Origin: Rhizobium sp. BK418 | GTDB lineage: Bacteria > Pseudomonadota > Alphaproteobacteria > Rhizobiales > Rhizobiaceae | Assembly (NCBI RefSeq): GCF_004341105.1 | Contig: NZ_SLZK01000006.1 | Coordinates: forward strand, 248,001-312,000 | Direction of reading: 5' to 3' | DNA: 64,000 bases | Shown here: piece by piece, positions 24,480 through 32,429 of the stretch | Layout of the letters: every line of letters starts with the position of its first letter | Position numbering within the stretch: position 1 is the stretch's first letter | Made by a program: the position numbers and the translations under genes | The notes under the pieces: generated by a model | Databases searched by the model: none | Told to the model about the DNA's origin: nothing | What the model saw: the letters and a program-made list of their open reading frames with translations, nothing else

Positions 24480-25682
24480 TTACTGAGCGAAGAGCCCTTC
24501 CAGCTGCTCCATCATCTGCGCCGAGGTGATCTGGCCGGTCAGCGCCTGCTGCATGGCTGTTTGCCATGCCGTGTTGACGAATTCCGAGGTCGCGGTGTTC
24601 TGCGGCAGCACATGGGCGAACGGCAGAGACTGGACCGTTGCATCGACGAAGCGGCGCTCATGCAGCGTCCAATGCGCCGAACCGCTCTTCGTCACCGTCA
24701 TCTGGCCGGTCGCCTTGTTGAACTGGACATTGTTGTCTCCTTCCGCGAGGAAGGAGATCCACTTCCAGGCTGCGTCCTTGACCTGCGAGGCTGAGAAGAT
24801 CGCCAGCGACTCATCGCCATATGAGGTCCACTGGCCGCCGCCGCATTTCGGCACTGGAACAGCCGAAACCTTGTCGCCGAGCGCCTTGACCAGATCGTTC
24901 GAGGAGCCGATGTGATGGATCGTCATTGCAGTCTTGCCCGCCTTGAAAGCGGCAATGATTTCCTGGAAGCCGTCATTCGGCGCCGAGGGCGGAATGACCT
25001 TATCCTTCTGGAAGAGATCGACCAGCCACTGGTTGGCGGCAACCGCCTCCGGCTTGGTGAGGCCGCCCGGCTTCAGCTCGGCACCTTGTGAGAGCACGAA
25101 GGCGCCCCACTGATCCCAACCGCCCTTGCCGCCGCGCAGGCCGAAGCCGTAGACATCAGGTGCCTTGGTCAGCTTGATGGCGGCGTCGCGGAACTCCTCA
25201 CATGTAGTCGGCGGTTTCAGGCCGGCGGCCTGGAACAGGTCCGTGCGATAATAGAGGTAAAGCACGACATACTGGATCGGCAGATAATATTGTTTGCCAT
25301 CCGGTCCCTTGTTGATTTCGAGCAGGTTGTCGAGCAGGTCCGCCTTGCCCGGCCAGGCGTCGATGCGGTCGCCGATCGGTTCGAGGGCGCCCATTTCGGC
25401 AAGGCGCGGCTGGGCGAAAAGCTTCACCATGGCCGCGTCAGGCGCGTTGCCGCCGACGATCGAGGTGTAGAGATTGTCGTAATAGCTGTTCCACGGCACG
25501 TTTTCGGCATCAATGGTGATACCGGGATTGGCCTTCTCGAACTTTGCGACGAGATCGCCCATCGGATTTTCCGGATTATCGAAGTGATACCAGAAATGCA
25601 CCGTTTCGGCATAGGCGGCACTTGCCGCCAGGCTCGACGCCAGCGCGGCGCCGAGAGCCAGACTCTTCAGAAACTTCTTCAT
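24480..25682 (-). CDS. Sugar ABC transporter, periplasmic binding protein (family 1)
   Basis: A 400-residue extracellular solute-binding protein of the MalE/UgpB class with a clear Sec signal peptide (MKKFLKSLALGAALASSLAA, cleavage after AYA). The mature part opens with VHFWYHFDNPENPMGDLVAKFEK, a typical first strand and helix. It collects the sugar for permeases 22624-24377. The start is confirmed by GGAGGAG upstream. It lies 19 bases after the esterase gene. The substrate is unknown; the esterase, epimerase and oxidoreductase neighbours suggest an acylated or modified sugar. Confidence 0.92.
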   Translation of the reverse strand: MKKFLKSLALGAALASSLAASAAYAETVHFWYHFDNPENPMGDLVAKFEKANPGITIDAENVPWNSYYDNLYTSIVGGNAPDAAMVKLFAQPRLAEMGALEPIGDRIDAWPGKADLLDNLLEINKGPDGKQYYLPIQYVVLYLYYRTDLFQAAGLKPPTTCEEFRDAAIKLTKAPDVYGFGLRGGKGGWDQWGAFVLSQGAELKPGGLTKPEAVAANQWLVDLFQKDKVIPPSAPNDGFQEIIAAFKAGKTAMTIHHIGSSNDLVKALGDKVSAVPVPKCGGGQWTSYGDESLAIFSASQVKDAAWKWISFLAEGDNNVQFNKATGQMTVTKSGSAHWTLHERRFVDATVQSLPFAHVLPQNTATSEFVNTAWQTAMQQALTGQITSAQMMEQLEGLFAQ

Positions 25683-25701
25683 TCTCTCCTCCTCCTGACG
25701 G

Positions 25702-26688
25702 TCACATGCGATCCGTCATCTCCTTTGCCTTTTGAGCTGCGGCCGAAAGCGCCTCCCGCGCAGCGGCCAGATCGATTGTGTTCTGCAAAAATCCATGCGT
25801 GACACCGGGCGTGACCGTAACCGTCTCGCTGCGCCCGAGCGATTGCAGGCGCTGATGCAGGATCAGCGTGTCCGAGAGCAGCGGATCGACAGCCGCTGCC
25901 ATGAGGTGCAGCGGCGGCAGAGCCGCAAGCGCGTCGTCTGAAGCGGTCAGGGGGCAGGCGAGTGGATCGTGCCCGACATCGCGATCGCCCACATACCATT
26001 GCCAGTAGCGCTGCATCTTACCGCGCGTCAGTCCTGGTCCCTCGGCAAATGCACGATAGGAGGGCGTGGTGAAATCGCGGGCGAATGTGCCGTAAAACAA
26101 TAGAGCGCCAGCAAGCACGGGCCGATCGGCCTGTTGTTGTTCGTGGAGAATGGCCGCAAGTGCCAGATTGGCGCCGGCTGAATCACCCGCGATGACGATC
26201 GGCCCTGCTTCGACGCCGAAGATATCGGGAGACGACTGCAGTTTGCGCAGGCAGGCGATGACATCCATCAGGCCGGCAGGATAAGGATGCTCCGGAGCAA
26301 GGCGATAGTCGGGCACCAGCACGGCCATGCCCGTCTCCTGTGCCAGCACGCGAGCGCAGCGCTCATGGGTCTCCGGCGAGCAGAAGGCGAAGCCACCGCC
26401 ATGAACGAAGAGAAGAGTGCCGGGTATTTTCGCGCGCGGAACCAACAGGCGAATTCTGATGCGCGCGGAGCCGAGTGTCGCGTCCGGTTCGATCCAGATT
26501 TCCCGCGCCGATTCCATCGGCGGCAGGTCGAGGTTCCAGCGACGGTTTGTTTTTTCCGATTGCACTCGGCCTTCGGTCGGAAGCAAGGTCGTCACATCGG
26601 GCAGCGGTCCGTCCTCGGCGGCGACGCGAGCGAGGAGTGCGGCCATCTCAGGTGAAAGAAGGCTGATGTCGGCACCTGGCGCACTCAT
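25702..26688 (-). CDS. Alpha/beta-hydrolase, hormone-sensitive-lipase family esterase
   Basis: A 328-residue cytoplasmic esterase. HGGGFAFCSPETH near residue 95 gives the oxyanion hole, GDSAGANLALA near 168 holds the nucleophile serine, AAVDPLLSD near 265 holds the acid and GVTHGFLQN near 295 holds the histidine, so the triad is complete. It overlaps the GntR gene by four bases and precedes the sugar-binding protein. In this setting it may remove acetyl or other acyl groups from an imported sugar; that is inference. No signal peptide is seen. Confidence 0.9.
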   Translation of the reverse strand: MSAPGADISLLSPEMAALLARVAAEDGPLPDVTTLLPTEGRVQSEKTNRRWNLDLPPMESAREIWIEPDATLGSARIRIRLLVPRAKIPGTLLFVHGGGFAFCSPETHERCARVLAQETGMAVLVPDYRLAPEHPYPAGLMDVIACLRKLQSSPDIFGVEAGPIVIAGDSAGANLALAAILHEQQQADRPVLAGALLFYGTFARDFTTPSYRAFAEGPGLTRGKMQRYWQWYVGDRDVGHDPLACPLTASDDALAALPPLHLMAAAVDPLLSDTLILHQRLQSLGRSETVTVTPGVTHGFLQNTIDLAAAREALSAAAQKAKEMTDRM

Positions 26689-27404
26689 TGTGTGGCGTCC
26701 GGAAAGACATCGGGACCTAGATCGACGATGGTCGCGATATGATGATGGAGCGCCGCGACCGATCTGGCAGCGTCGCCGCTTTCAATTGCCTCTATGATCG
26801 AGGCATGCCGCTGGGCCGTGGCCACGAGATCGCGCGGCGTCGTACTGCGCGAAATCTTGAAGCGGTGATTGTGGACCAGACAGCGATGCAGAATGGGGTC
26901 CAGCGCCGGTAAGCCGGCATCTTGGAAAATCCGACGATGAAAATCACGGTCGCAGGAAGCAAGCTCAAGCTCGTCGCCTTGACGGGCCGCGTCCATCATC
27001 TCTTCCAAAAGCTGGCGCAGATCGCTCAGTAAGGTCCGGCTTGGGGCTTTGAGAACGCGCGTGATGCCGTTGCATTCGATCTGCTGGCGAACACGGAACA
27101 TCTCGATTGCCTCATCGGCAGTGCATGCGGAAACCTGGGTGCCGCGATGGCCCTGGCGCAGAACAAGACCTTCTTCCTGCAACTGCAGCAGAGCCTCGCG
27201 CACGGTGCCCTGGCTGCAGCCGAAATGGGCAGCAAGATCGAGCTCCGTCAGTGCGGTGCCGGCGGGCAATGCCCCGAGCAATATGTCTCGCTTCAGCGCG
27301 TTGAACGCACCGGTGGACTTTGCCGGTTTTGCGGCGGCCTGCCTGCCTGCTTGTCTGGCGGGAAAATAAGACATCGATCTCGCTTCATATATTTCCGTTT
27401 GCAT
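26685..27404 (-). CDS. GntR-family regulator, FCD subfamily, of the sugar/esterase operon
   Basis: A 239-residue FadR-like regulator with a winged helix at 30-100 (AALTELDLAAHFGCSQGTVREALLQLQEEGL, shown only in part) and an FCD domain at 110-230. It heads the minus-strand operon and is divergent from the ABC ATPase gene at 27476. A 22-base palindrome in the 71-base gap between them is its likely operator. The start at 27404 is used; ATG 27374 is an alternative. It probably represses both directions until the sugar-derived ligand binds. Confidence 0.9.
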   Translation of the reverse strand: MQTEIYEARSMSYFPARQAGRQAAAKPAKSTGAFNALKRDILLGALPAGTALTELDLAAHFGCSQGTVREALLQLQEEGLVLRQGHRGTQVSACTADEAIEMFRVRQQIECNGITRVLKAPSRTLLSDLRQLLEEMMDAARQGDELELASCDRDFHRRIFQDAGLPALDPILHRCLVHNHRFKISRSTTPRDLVATAQRHASIIEAIESGDAARSVAALHHHIATIVDLGPDVFPDATQ

Positions 27405-27413
27405 GCGCTATCA

Positions 27414-27435
27414 TTATTGATATTGATATCGATAA
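27414..27435. promoter_or_regulatory. 22-base palindrome, candidate GntR operator
   Basis: The arms start TTAT at 27414 and end ATAA at 27435, and 9 of the 11 possible base pairs match, with GATAT and ATATC inside. It lies midway between the divergent starts at 27404 and 27476, where an FCD-GntR operator is expected. Confidence 0.6.
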
Positions 27436-27475
27436 TTAAGGTCAAGTGCCTAATTGACATCAGGGAGGATACGGC

Positions 27476-28549
27476 GTGACGGCAATAAGTTTGAAGAAGA
27501 TCAGGAAATCCTATGGTTCGCTGCAGGTCATCCATGATGTCGACATTGACATTGCGAGTGGGGAATTCCTGGTTCTCGTTGGACCTTCGGGCTGCGGGAA
27601 ATCGACCCTACTGCGCATGATCGCAGGGCTTGAGGAGATCAGCGCCGGCACGCTTGATATCGGTGGCCGGATCATGAACGATCTGCCGCCGGCCGAGCGC
27701 GACATTGCCATGGTGTTCCAGGACTACGCGCTCTATCCGCACATGAGCGTCCATGAGAACATGGCCTTCGGCCTTAAGATGCGCGGCGCCGATGCCGCGG
27801 GCATCGAAAATCGTGTCTCTCGTGCCGCCGATATTCTGAAGATCGAAGCTTTCCTCGATCGTCGGCCCGCGCAGCTTTCCGGCGGACAGCGCCAGCGCGT
27901 CGCCATGGGGCGCGCCATCGTGCGCGAGCCAGCCGCCTTTCTTTTCGATGAGCCGCTCTCCAATCTCGACGCCGCCTTGCGCGTCGAAATGCGGCTGGAG
28001 ATCGCCAAGCTGCACAATCGCATGAAGGCAACGACCGTCTACGTCACCCATGACCAGGTCGAGGCAATGACGCTGGCTGACCGCATCGTCGTCATGAACG
28101 GCGGCGTGGTCGAACAGATCGGCGCGCCACTCGAACTCTATCACCGCCCGGCCAGCCTCTTCGTCGCTCGTTTCATTGGGAGCCCGACCATGAACACCGT
28201 TCCGGCAGAGGTGTTGTCGCCAAACGGCATGGTCGCGGTCTTCGGCAAGACCATCGCTCTTGAGAACGCAGGATATGCGGCGCTGCCGAAAGGCGAGATC
28301 GTTCTGGGGATCAGGCCGGAAGATTTTATACGGTGTAACGCGGAGGAAGCATGGTTTAGCGGTGAACTCGTGGTAGCGGAGCGCCTCGGCAGCCAGACCT
28401 ATGGCTATGTCGAAGTCGGTCACAGCCGCATGCTGAGCGTGGAATTTCCGCGCGAGACGACAATTGCTATCGGCGAAACCATTCATGTCAGAGGTGACAT
28501 GGCCCATATCCACCTTTTCTCGCGGGAGACTGAACGGCGCCTCGATTGA
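27476..28549 (+). CDS. Carbohydrate ABC transporter ATP-binding protein (UgpC/MsmX type)
   Basis: A 357-residue CUT1-type ATPase. Walker A GPSGCGKST is near 37-45, the signature LSGGQRQR near 135, and Walker B FLFDEPLSNLDA follows. A C-terminal TOBE/MalK-like regulatory domain occupies about 240-350. The GTG start has GGAGG seven bases upstream. It is divergent from the GntR gene and almost certainly energises permeases 22624-24377, which lack an ATPase of their own. After it the 281 bases to 28830 hold no gene I can support. Confidence 0.92.
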   Translation: MTAISLKKIRKSYGSLQVIHDVDIDIASGEFLVLVGPSGCGKSTLLRMIAGLEEISAGTLDIGGRIMNDLPPAERDIAMVFQDYALYPHMSVHENMAFGLKMRGADAAGIENRVSRAADILKIEAFLDRRPAQLSGGQRQRVAMGRAIVREPAAFLFDEPLSNLDAALRVEMRLEIAKLHNRMKATTVYVTHDQVEAMTLADRIVVMNGGVVEQIGAPLELYHRPASLFVARFIGSPTMNTVPAEVLSPNGMVAVFGKTIALENAGYAALPKGEIVLGIRPEDFIRCNAEEAWFSGELVVAERLGSQTYGYVEVGHSRMLSVEFPRETTIAIGETIHVRGDMAHIHLFSRETERRLD

Positions 28550-28830
28550 GTCGCCGGCTACCTGGCGTTCAAAGGTTAGACAAGCGACGCTTGCAAGCAG
28601 ACGAGAGCCCTGTCGTTCGGCGCAGTCGACGCGCTCCCGTTGTCGCAGGTGGCGGGTCGGCATCAGAGGCGGGCGAGGCCCCGAAGGCCTAGGGACCAAA
28701 CGAGCGGTGATCCGACGGGCTCACGTGACGACATCGTCAATATCGCCCGGTCGCCCGTGCGGCTGGGCAGGTGGAAAGCCCATAGTTGCCAGGAAGCTTC
28801 CGCTAGGTCACCAAGTCTACGCCCAGGACA

Positions 28831-29037
28831 TTATTTGTTCGTCCTTCCACGTTGGCGGGGATCTATGCCTCCTTGAGGCGTTGTATCGTTCGACACATCT
28901 CCTTCGACGGTATTGTCACCTTGGAGTTCTTTATCGTCGGGAGGCGACTGGATTCCACGCGATCTCTTGATACCCGGATCGTCGGTCAAATCGAGATCGG
29001 ACGGTTTGCTCGTCTTGCTGTGTTTTGAAGAGGTCAT
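28831..29037 (-). CDS. Small hydrophilic hypothetical protein
   Basis: 68 residues, strongly polar and probably disordered: Lys/Ser-rich at the start (MTSSKHSKTSKPSDLDL), then DDPGIKRS and a C-terminal EGDVSNDTTPQGGIDPRQRG followed by RTNK. This DPGI...EGD...GG..P..RGRTN pattern resembles small rhizobial proteins of unknown function often found near stress genes. A ribosome-like AGGAGAACCC stands before the ATG. The role is unknown. Confidence 0.6.
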   Translation of the reverse strand: MTSSKHSKTSKPSDLDLTDDPGIKRSRGIQSPPDDKELQGDNTVEGDVSNDTTPQGGIDPRQRGRTNK

Positions 29038-29579
29038 GACGGGTTCTCCTGGGTTTCCCTGAGCGGTTGGCGATTTTTGAAACGACGACTGTCACCGCCT
29101 CGTGCATTGGTCGTCGTTTCTGGCGTAGCCATGATCAGTCTCTTTTTGGGAACTATTGATCGTCCGGGCTGTGGTTGCTCTCATGAGCCTCCAGCCGTGT
29201 GCGCCTCTCTGCTTCTCCGATCACGGCTTACCGCTGGTCCAGCTTCGGAACTGGGTTTCGAACCAGTGACGGACGCAAAAGTTCCGCGTGGTGGAAGGTT
29301 GTCTGTGCATTGCCAGTCCCTCTCGCGAAAACGGTTCGCCGAGAAGACAGAGGGGAAATAGCAATGCTAACCGGATTATCGGCAGTGGCGGATCGGCTTT
29401 CATCTCAAGATCGATCAGAGCAACTTCCAGTGCGGCGAGGCCAAACCTGGTACCCGCCGAGTTACGGAACATTCCAGTGCAGCCGGAGTTCGGGGGTAAC
29501 GGCTTTTTTGCTGCCGGGCCTGTCACATGTTGGACGTGGTCTGATGGCAGCGCTCGGTGCGCCTGCGGGAGACATCACA
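29038..29579. other. Intergenic stretch upstream of the DUF2231 gene
   Basis: This 542-base stretch is open in several frames but carries no protein I recognise. A near-consensus EcfG promoter for the gene to the right lies at 29467-29491 (GGAAC, 16 bases, AGTT). A weaker match pointing left lies at 29261-29285 (minus-strand GGAAC, 16 bases, GGTT), about 225 bases before the small gene at 29037. No tRNA or terminator was seen. Confidence 0.45.
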
Positions 29580-30335
29580 ATGGCCCAGGATATGATCACT
29601 CACAATCCTCACAGTACGGCCAGTATTGCCGGTCATCCGATCCATGCAATGTTTGTACCGTTCCCGATCGCTTTTTTCGTCGCGACTTTCGTCTGCGACC
29701 TCATCTTCTGGCGAACCGGCAATACAGCCTGGGCTACCGGCTCACTCTGGTTGCTCGGAGCCGGTCTGGTGATGGCCGCGCTCGCCGCGCTTGCCGGCCT
29801 CGCCGACGTATTGGGCGACGTCCAAATCCGCAGCCTTCAGGACCTATGGCTTCATGCCGGCGGCAACGTCTTCGTCGTCGTGATCGAGCTTTACAACTGG
29901 TACTCGCGATATGTCCACGCAGAGGCGGCGGTAGTCCCGATTGGCCTCGTCCTGTCGCTGGCCGTTGTCCTCATCCTCATGTTCACCGGTTGGAAAGGAT
30001 GGGGAATGGTCTATCGGCATCACGTCGGCGTCGTCTTCTTCACGGGCACGGCGGGCGAGCTGGCGGACCCAGCGACCGTCGGTGCGTTCTATTTTGCCGC
30101 GGCGGAGGGCGAAGAATACCTCTGGGCATTCTGGCGGTTGGGCTCGCTGGAAGAATTGGTGGCGACCTGGCCTACCCGAACGCCACCGGAACAAGCCGAA
30201 CGCGCGCGAGGCTGGTGGAGACCGACGCTCGATGAGCTGCGCATTGCCCGGCGCGATGCCAAATCGAGGCGACGCGCCAAACCGCGCAAGCGGACGGACA
30301 ATTCTTCCGGCGAGAGAACGGCGGAAAGTTCCTGA
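29580..30335 (+). CDS. DUF2231 integral membrane protein with C-terminal extension
   Basis: 251 residues from the ATG at 29580, which has GGGAG about seven bases upstream. Residues 10-150 are a DUF2231 four-helix membrane domain: GHPIHAMFVPFPIAFFVATF, LGAGLVMAALAALAGLADV and VVPIGLVLSLAVVLILMF, ending in the conserved YRHHVGV. The last 95 or so residues are not typical: a short Trp-rich part (EEYLWAFWRLGSLEELVATW) and a very basic tail (RRDAKSRRRAKPRKR). The extension may be a real fusion or frameshifted downstream sequence. The function is unknown. Confidence 0.75.
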   Translation: MAQDMITHNPHSTASIAGHPIHAMFVPFPIAFFVATFVCDLIFWRTGNTAWATGSLWLLGAGLVMAALAALAGLADVLGDVQIRSLQDLWLHAGGNVFVVVIELYNWYSRYVHAEAAVVPIGLVLSLAVVLILMFTGWKGWGMVYRHHVGVVFFTGTAGELADPATVGAFYFAAAEGEEYLWAFWRLGSLEELVATWPTRTPPEQAERARGWWRPTLDELRIARRDAKSRRRAKPRKRTDNSSGERTAESS

Positions 30336-30382
30336 AAAATCCCGAGCTTGCGCCGATTAAACCGCCCGGCTTTTTCGGGCTG

Positions 30383-30916
30383 CTATAGCACCTCGTCGGA
30401 CTTCCAGTTCGCCGGTCCGCGAAATTCGATGCCATATCGTTCCGCAAGCTGCAGCAGTCGATCCATATGATCCGGCATGCGCAACGCCTGCGCGGCCGCC
30501 TCGACGAAAAATTCTTCCATGCCGCCAGGCGTCAGAATAGTGAGGTTGCGTCCGCGAGATGTACCGGCCACCCGGAAAGTATGCGGCACGCCCCGCGGCA
30601 GGAAGATCGGTCTGCCGGACGCGATCGGGACAATCTCACCATTCAACCAGAATTCATAATCGCCCTCGATCACATGGATCACTTCATCCTCATTGTGATG
30701 AATGTGAACCTGCGGCCCACCACCTGCAGGTACAGTGCTTTCAAAAACCCCGACGATTCCCCCACTTTCAAACCTTCCGACATTGATAGTGTAGCTCGTG
30801 TCCAGGTGACGGTGCGCGAAGTTTGCGAGATCATGCCCATCAGCCGATGGGAGCAAGACCGGTACGATCGATCCAGCACTTGCACGCTTCGGTCTGTCCC
30901 GTCGTGTCATGGTCAC
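30383..30916 (-). CDS. Cupin-domain protein, quercetin-dioxygenase-like, with displaced 5' end
   Basis: A 177-residue frame whose core (about residues 40-170) is a cupin. HIHHNEDEVIHVIEG supplies the His-His-Glu metal ligands and LPRGVPHTFRV the last histidine. The first 25 or so residues (MTMTRRDRPKRASAGS...) are the antisense image of a LysR fragment on the plus strand, so they are probably not native. A deletion seems to have joined the two genes and removed the original start and promoter. The cupin fold is certain. Whether it is expressed is doubtful, and no substrate can be named. Confidence 0.7.
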   Translation of the reverse strand: MTMTRRDRPKRASAGSIVPVLLPSADGHDLANFAHRHLDTSYTINVGRFESGGIVGVFESTVPAGGGPQVHIHHNEDEVIHVIEGDYEFWLNGEIVPIASGRPIFLPRGVPHTFRVAGTSRGRNLTILTPGGMEEFFVEAAAQALRMPDHMDRLLQLAERYGIEFRGPANWKSDEVL

Positions 30917-31190
30917 GGTGCCGCATTTCCAGGCGGTCGCACTTGCCGTTGAAGCGAGCGAAATGCTTGGCAGTATACCGGTTCATTTCGCTCGCATGTT
31001 GTCTGGTCGGCTAAAGCTCGATGTGTTCATGCCGCCGATGGACTCGCCGAAAATGAACGTGACCATGTATTGGCTCCGTCGCTTCGATCGCGATCCGGGA
31101 AGTGCATGGCTGCGCGATCAGATCGCCGACGTGCTCGGGGGCGGCAGTGGGCCAACGACCGCGGCGAGTATCGATGCCGGTCCATTCTAG
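30837..31190 (+). pseudogene. C-terminal remnant of a LysR-family regulator
   Basis: The frame is open from 30810. From about 30837 it reads GSKTGTIDPALARFGLSRR, then VTVPHFQAVALAVEASEM, then MYWLRRFDRDPGSAWLRDQI. This is the last third of a LysR substrate-binding domain. The helix-turn-helix and most of the effector domain are absent. The left edge overlaps, antisense, the start of the cupin gene, which marks a deletion junction near 30835. Cupin and dioxygenase genes are often divergent from a LysR regulator, so the deletion probably removed their shared promoter. Confidence 0.8.
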
Positions 31191-31208
31191 AGTGAGCTTT
31201 TCGCGCAA

Positions 31209-31234
31209 GAGAGCCGGGTTGAGGCCCGGCTCTC
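31209..31234. terminator. 10-bp hairpin after the TRAP binding-protein gene
   Basis: GAGAGCCGGG (31209-31218) and CCCGGCTCTC (31225-31234) pair perfectly across a six-base loop, starting eight bases beyond the stop of the TRAP binding-protein gene. Only a short T pair follows on the minus strand, so it is a likely but not classical terminator. Confidence 0.65.
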
Positions 31235-31241
31235 GATGCCG

Positions 31242-32357
31242 TTACTTTTTCGCGGCCTGAGCGGCGTACATGTAACTGTCGTAGCTGTACTCGGCAACGC
31301 GGAACCATTCGAAGCTCTCGTCGCGAAATTTCTTCCATGCCGGATAGATCTTTGCCCAGGCCGGATGCTTCTGGCTGTACTCGCCATAGAGCTCGAAGGA
31401 GGCCTTGTAGGCAGCGTCCATGACGTCGCGGGGCAGGGGGCGCAGCTTCACCCCCTTGCCGACAAGCGAGCGGATCGCTGCCGTGTTCTTCACATCATAA
31501 AGTGCCTGCATGTTAACATTTGCGGCCTTGCAAGCCGTATCGAGGGCCGCCTTGTAAGTATCAGGCAATCCTTCGTACTGCGCCTTGTTGATGAAGAAAT
31601 GGATGGTTAGACCGCCTTCCCAATAGGCCGGGTAGTAATAGTTCCGAGCGATCTGGTAGAAGCCGAGCTTTTCGTCGTCGTAGGGACCAATCCATTCGGC
31701 AGCGTCGATCGTGCCGCGCTCGAGCGCCGGATAGATGTCCCCGCCAGGAAGCTGCTGCGGAACGACGCCAAGGCGCGACATGACTTCGCCGGCAACGCCT
31801 GCGATACGCATCTTGACACCTTTCAGGTCCGTGACCGACTTGATCTCGTTACGGAACCAGCCACCCATCTGGGCACCGGTCGCGCCGCCCGGGATACCGA
31901 CTACGCCATAGTCCGACAGGAACTCGTTGTAGGCTTCGTTTCCGCCGCCGTGGTAGAGCCAGGCGTTCTGCTGACGACCATTCAGGCCGAAGGGGATGGT
32001 TGACCCGATGGCAAATGTCGGATCTTTCCCCGTGAAATAGTATCCGCAGGTATGAGCGAGTTCGACGGTATTGGACTTGACGGCATCGAGGGCCTGCGCC
32101 CCCGGCACAAGCTCGCCTGCCTGGAAAACCTGGATCTGGAACTTACCATCAGTGATCTTGTTCAGCGCATCGGCCATCACCACCGCGCCGCCGTAGATCG
32201 TGTCGAGGTTGTTTGGGAAGCCGGACGTCAAGCGCCAACGCAACGTCGGTGCACTCTGAGCGATTGCCGGGGCGGCAAGCGAAGCGCCTGCGACAGTGGC
32301 AGCACCCGCCAGTGTGCCTTTCGTCAAGAAACCTCTGCGGCCTATATCTTTCGTCAT
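31242..32357 (-). CDS. TRAP transporter periplasmic binding protein, TakP-like (2-oxo-acid type)
   Basis: A 371-residue DctP-family protein with a twin-arginine signal (RRGFLTKGTLAGAATVAG, mature from about residue 34). It closely resembles Rhodobacter TakP, with SGFPNNLDTIYGGAVVMAD, IPGGATGAQMGGWFR, VPQQLPGGDIYPALERGT and WIGPYDDEKLGF. TakP binds 2-oxo acids such as pyruvate with a sodium ion, so a keto-acid or related carboxylate is the probable substrate. It is the last gene of the dctQ-dctM-dctP-like operon, below a histidine kinase and response regulator. Confidence 0.88.
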   Translation of the reverse strand: MTKDIGRRGFLTKGTLAGAATVAGASLAAPAIAQSAPTLRWRLTSGFPNNLDTIYGGAVVMADALNKITDGKFQIQVFQAGELVPGAQALDAVKSNTVELAHTCGYYFTGKDPTFAIGSTIPFGLNGRQQNAWLYHGGGNEAYNEFLSDYGVVGIPGGATGAQMGGWFRNEIKSVTDLKGVKMRIAGVAGEVMSRLGVVPQQLPGGDIYPALERGTIDAAEWIGPYDDEKLGFYQIARNYYYPAYWEGGLTIHFFINKAQYEGLPDTYKAALDTACKAANVNMQALYDVKNTAAIRSLVGKGVKLRPLPRDVMDAAYKASFELYGEYSQKHPAWAKIYPAWKKFRDESFEWFRVAEYSYDSYMYAAQAAKK

Positions 32358-32429
32358 GATTTTCCTCCTCTATGGTTTGGCACTGCCGTGTGGATCACGG
32401 CAGCGATCTGGATTCGTCGGCTGCGAAAG

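Noticed and set aside
27608..28699. Minus-strand open frame of 363 codons
   Set aside because: Antisense of the UgpC-type ATPase gene, which has all nucleotide-binding motifs.
29200..29300. tRNA-like TTCGAACC segment
   Set aside because: No acceptor, D-arm or anticodon stem could be built around it.
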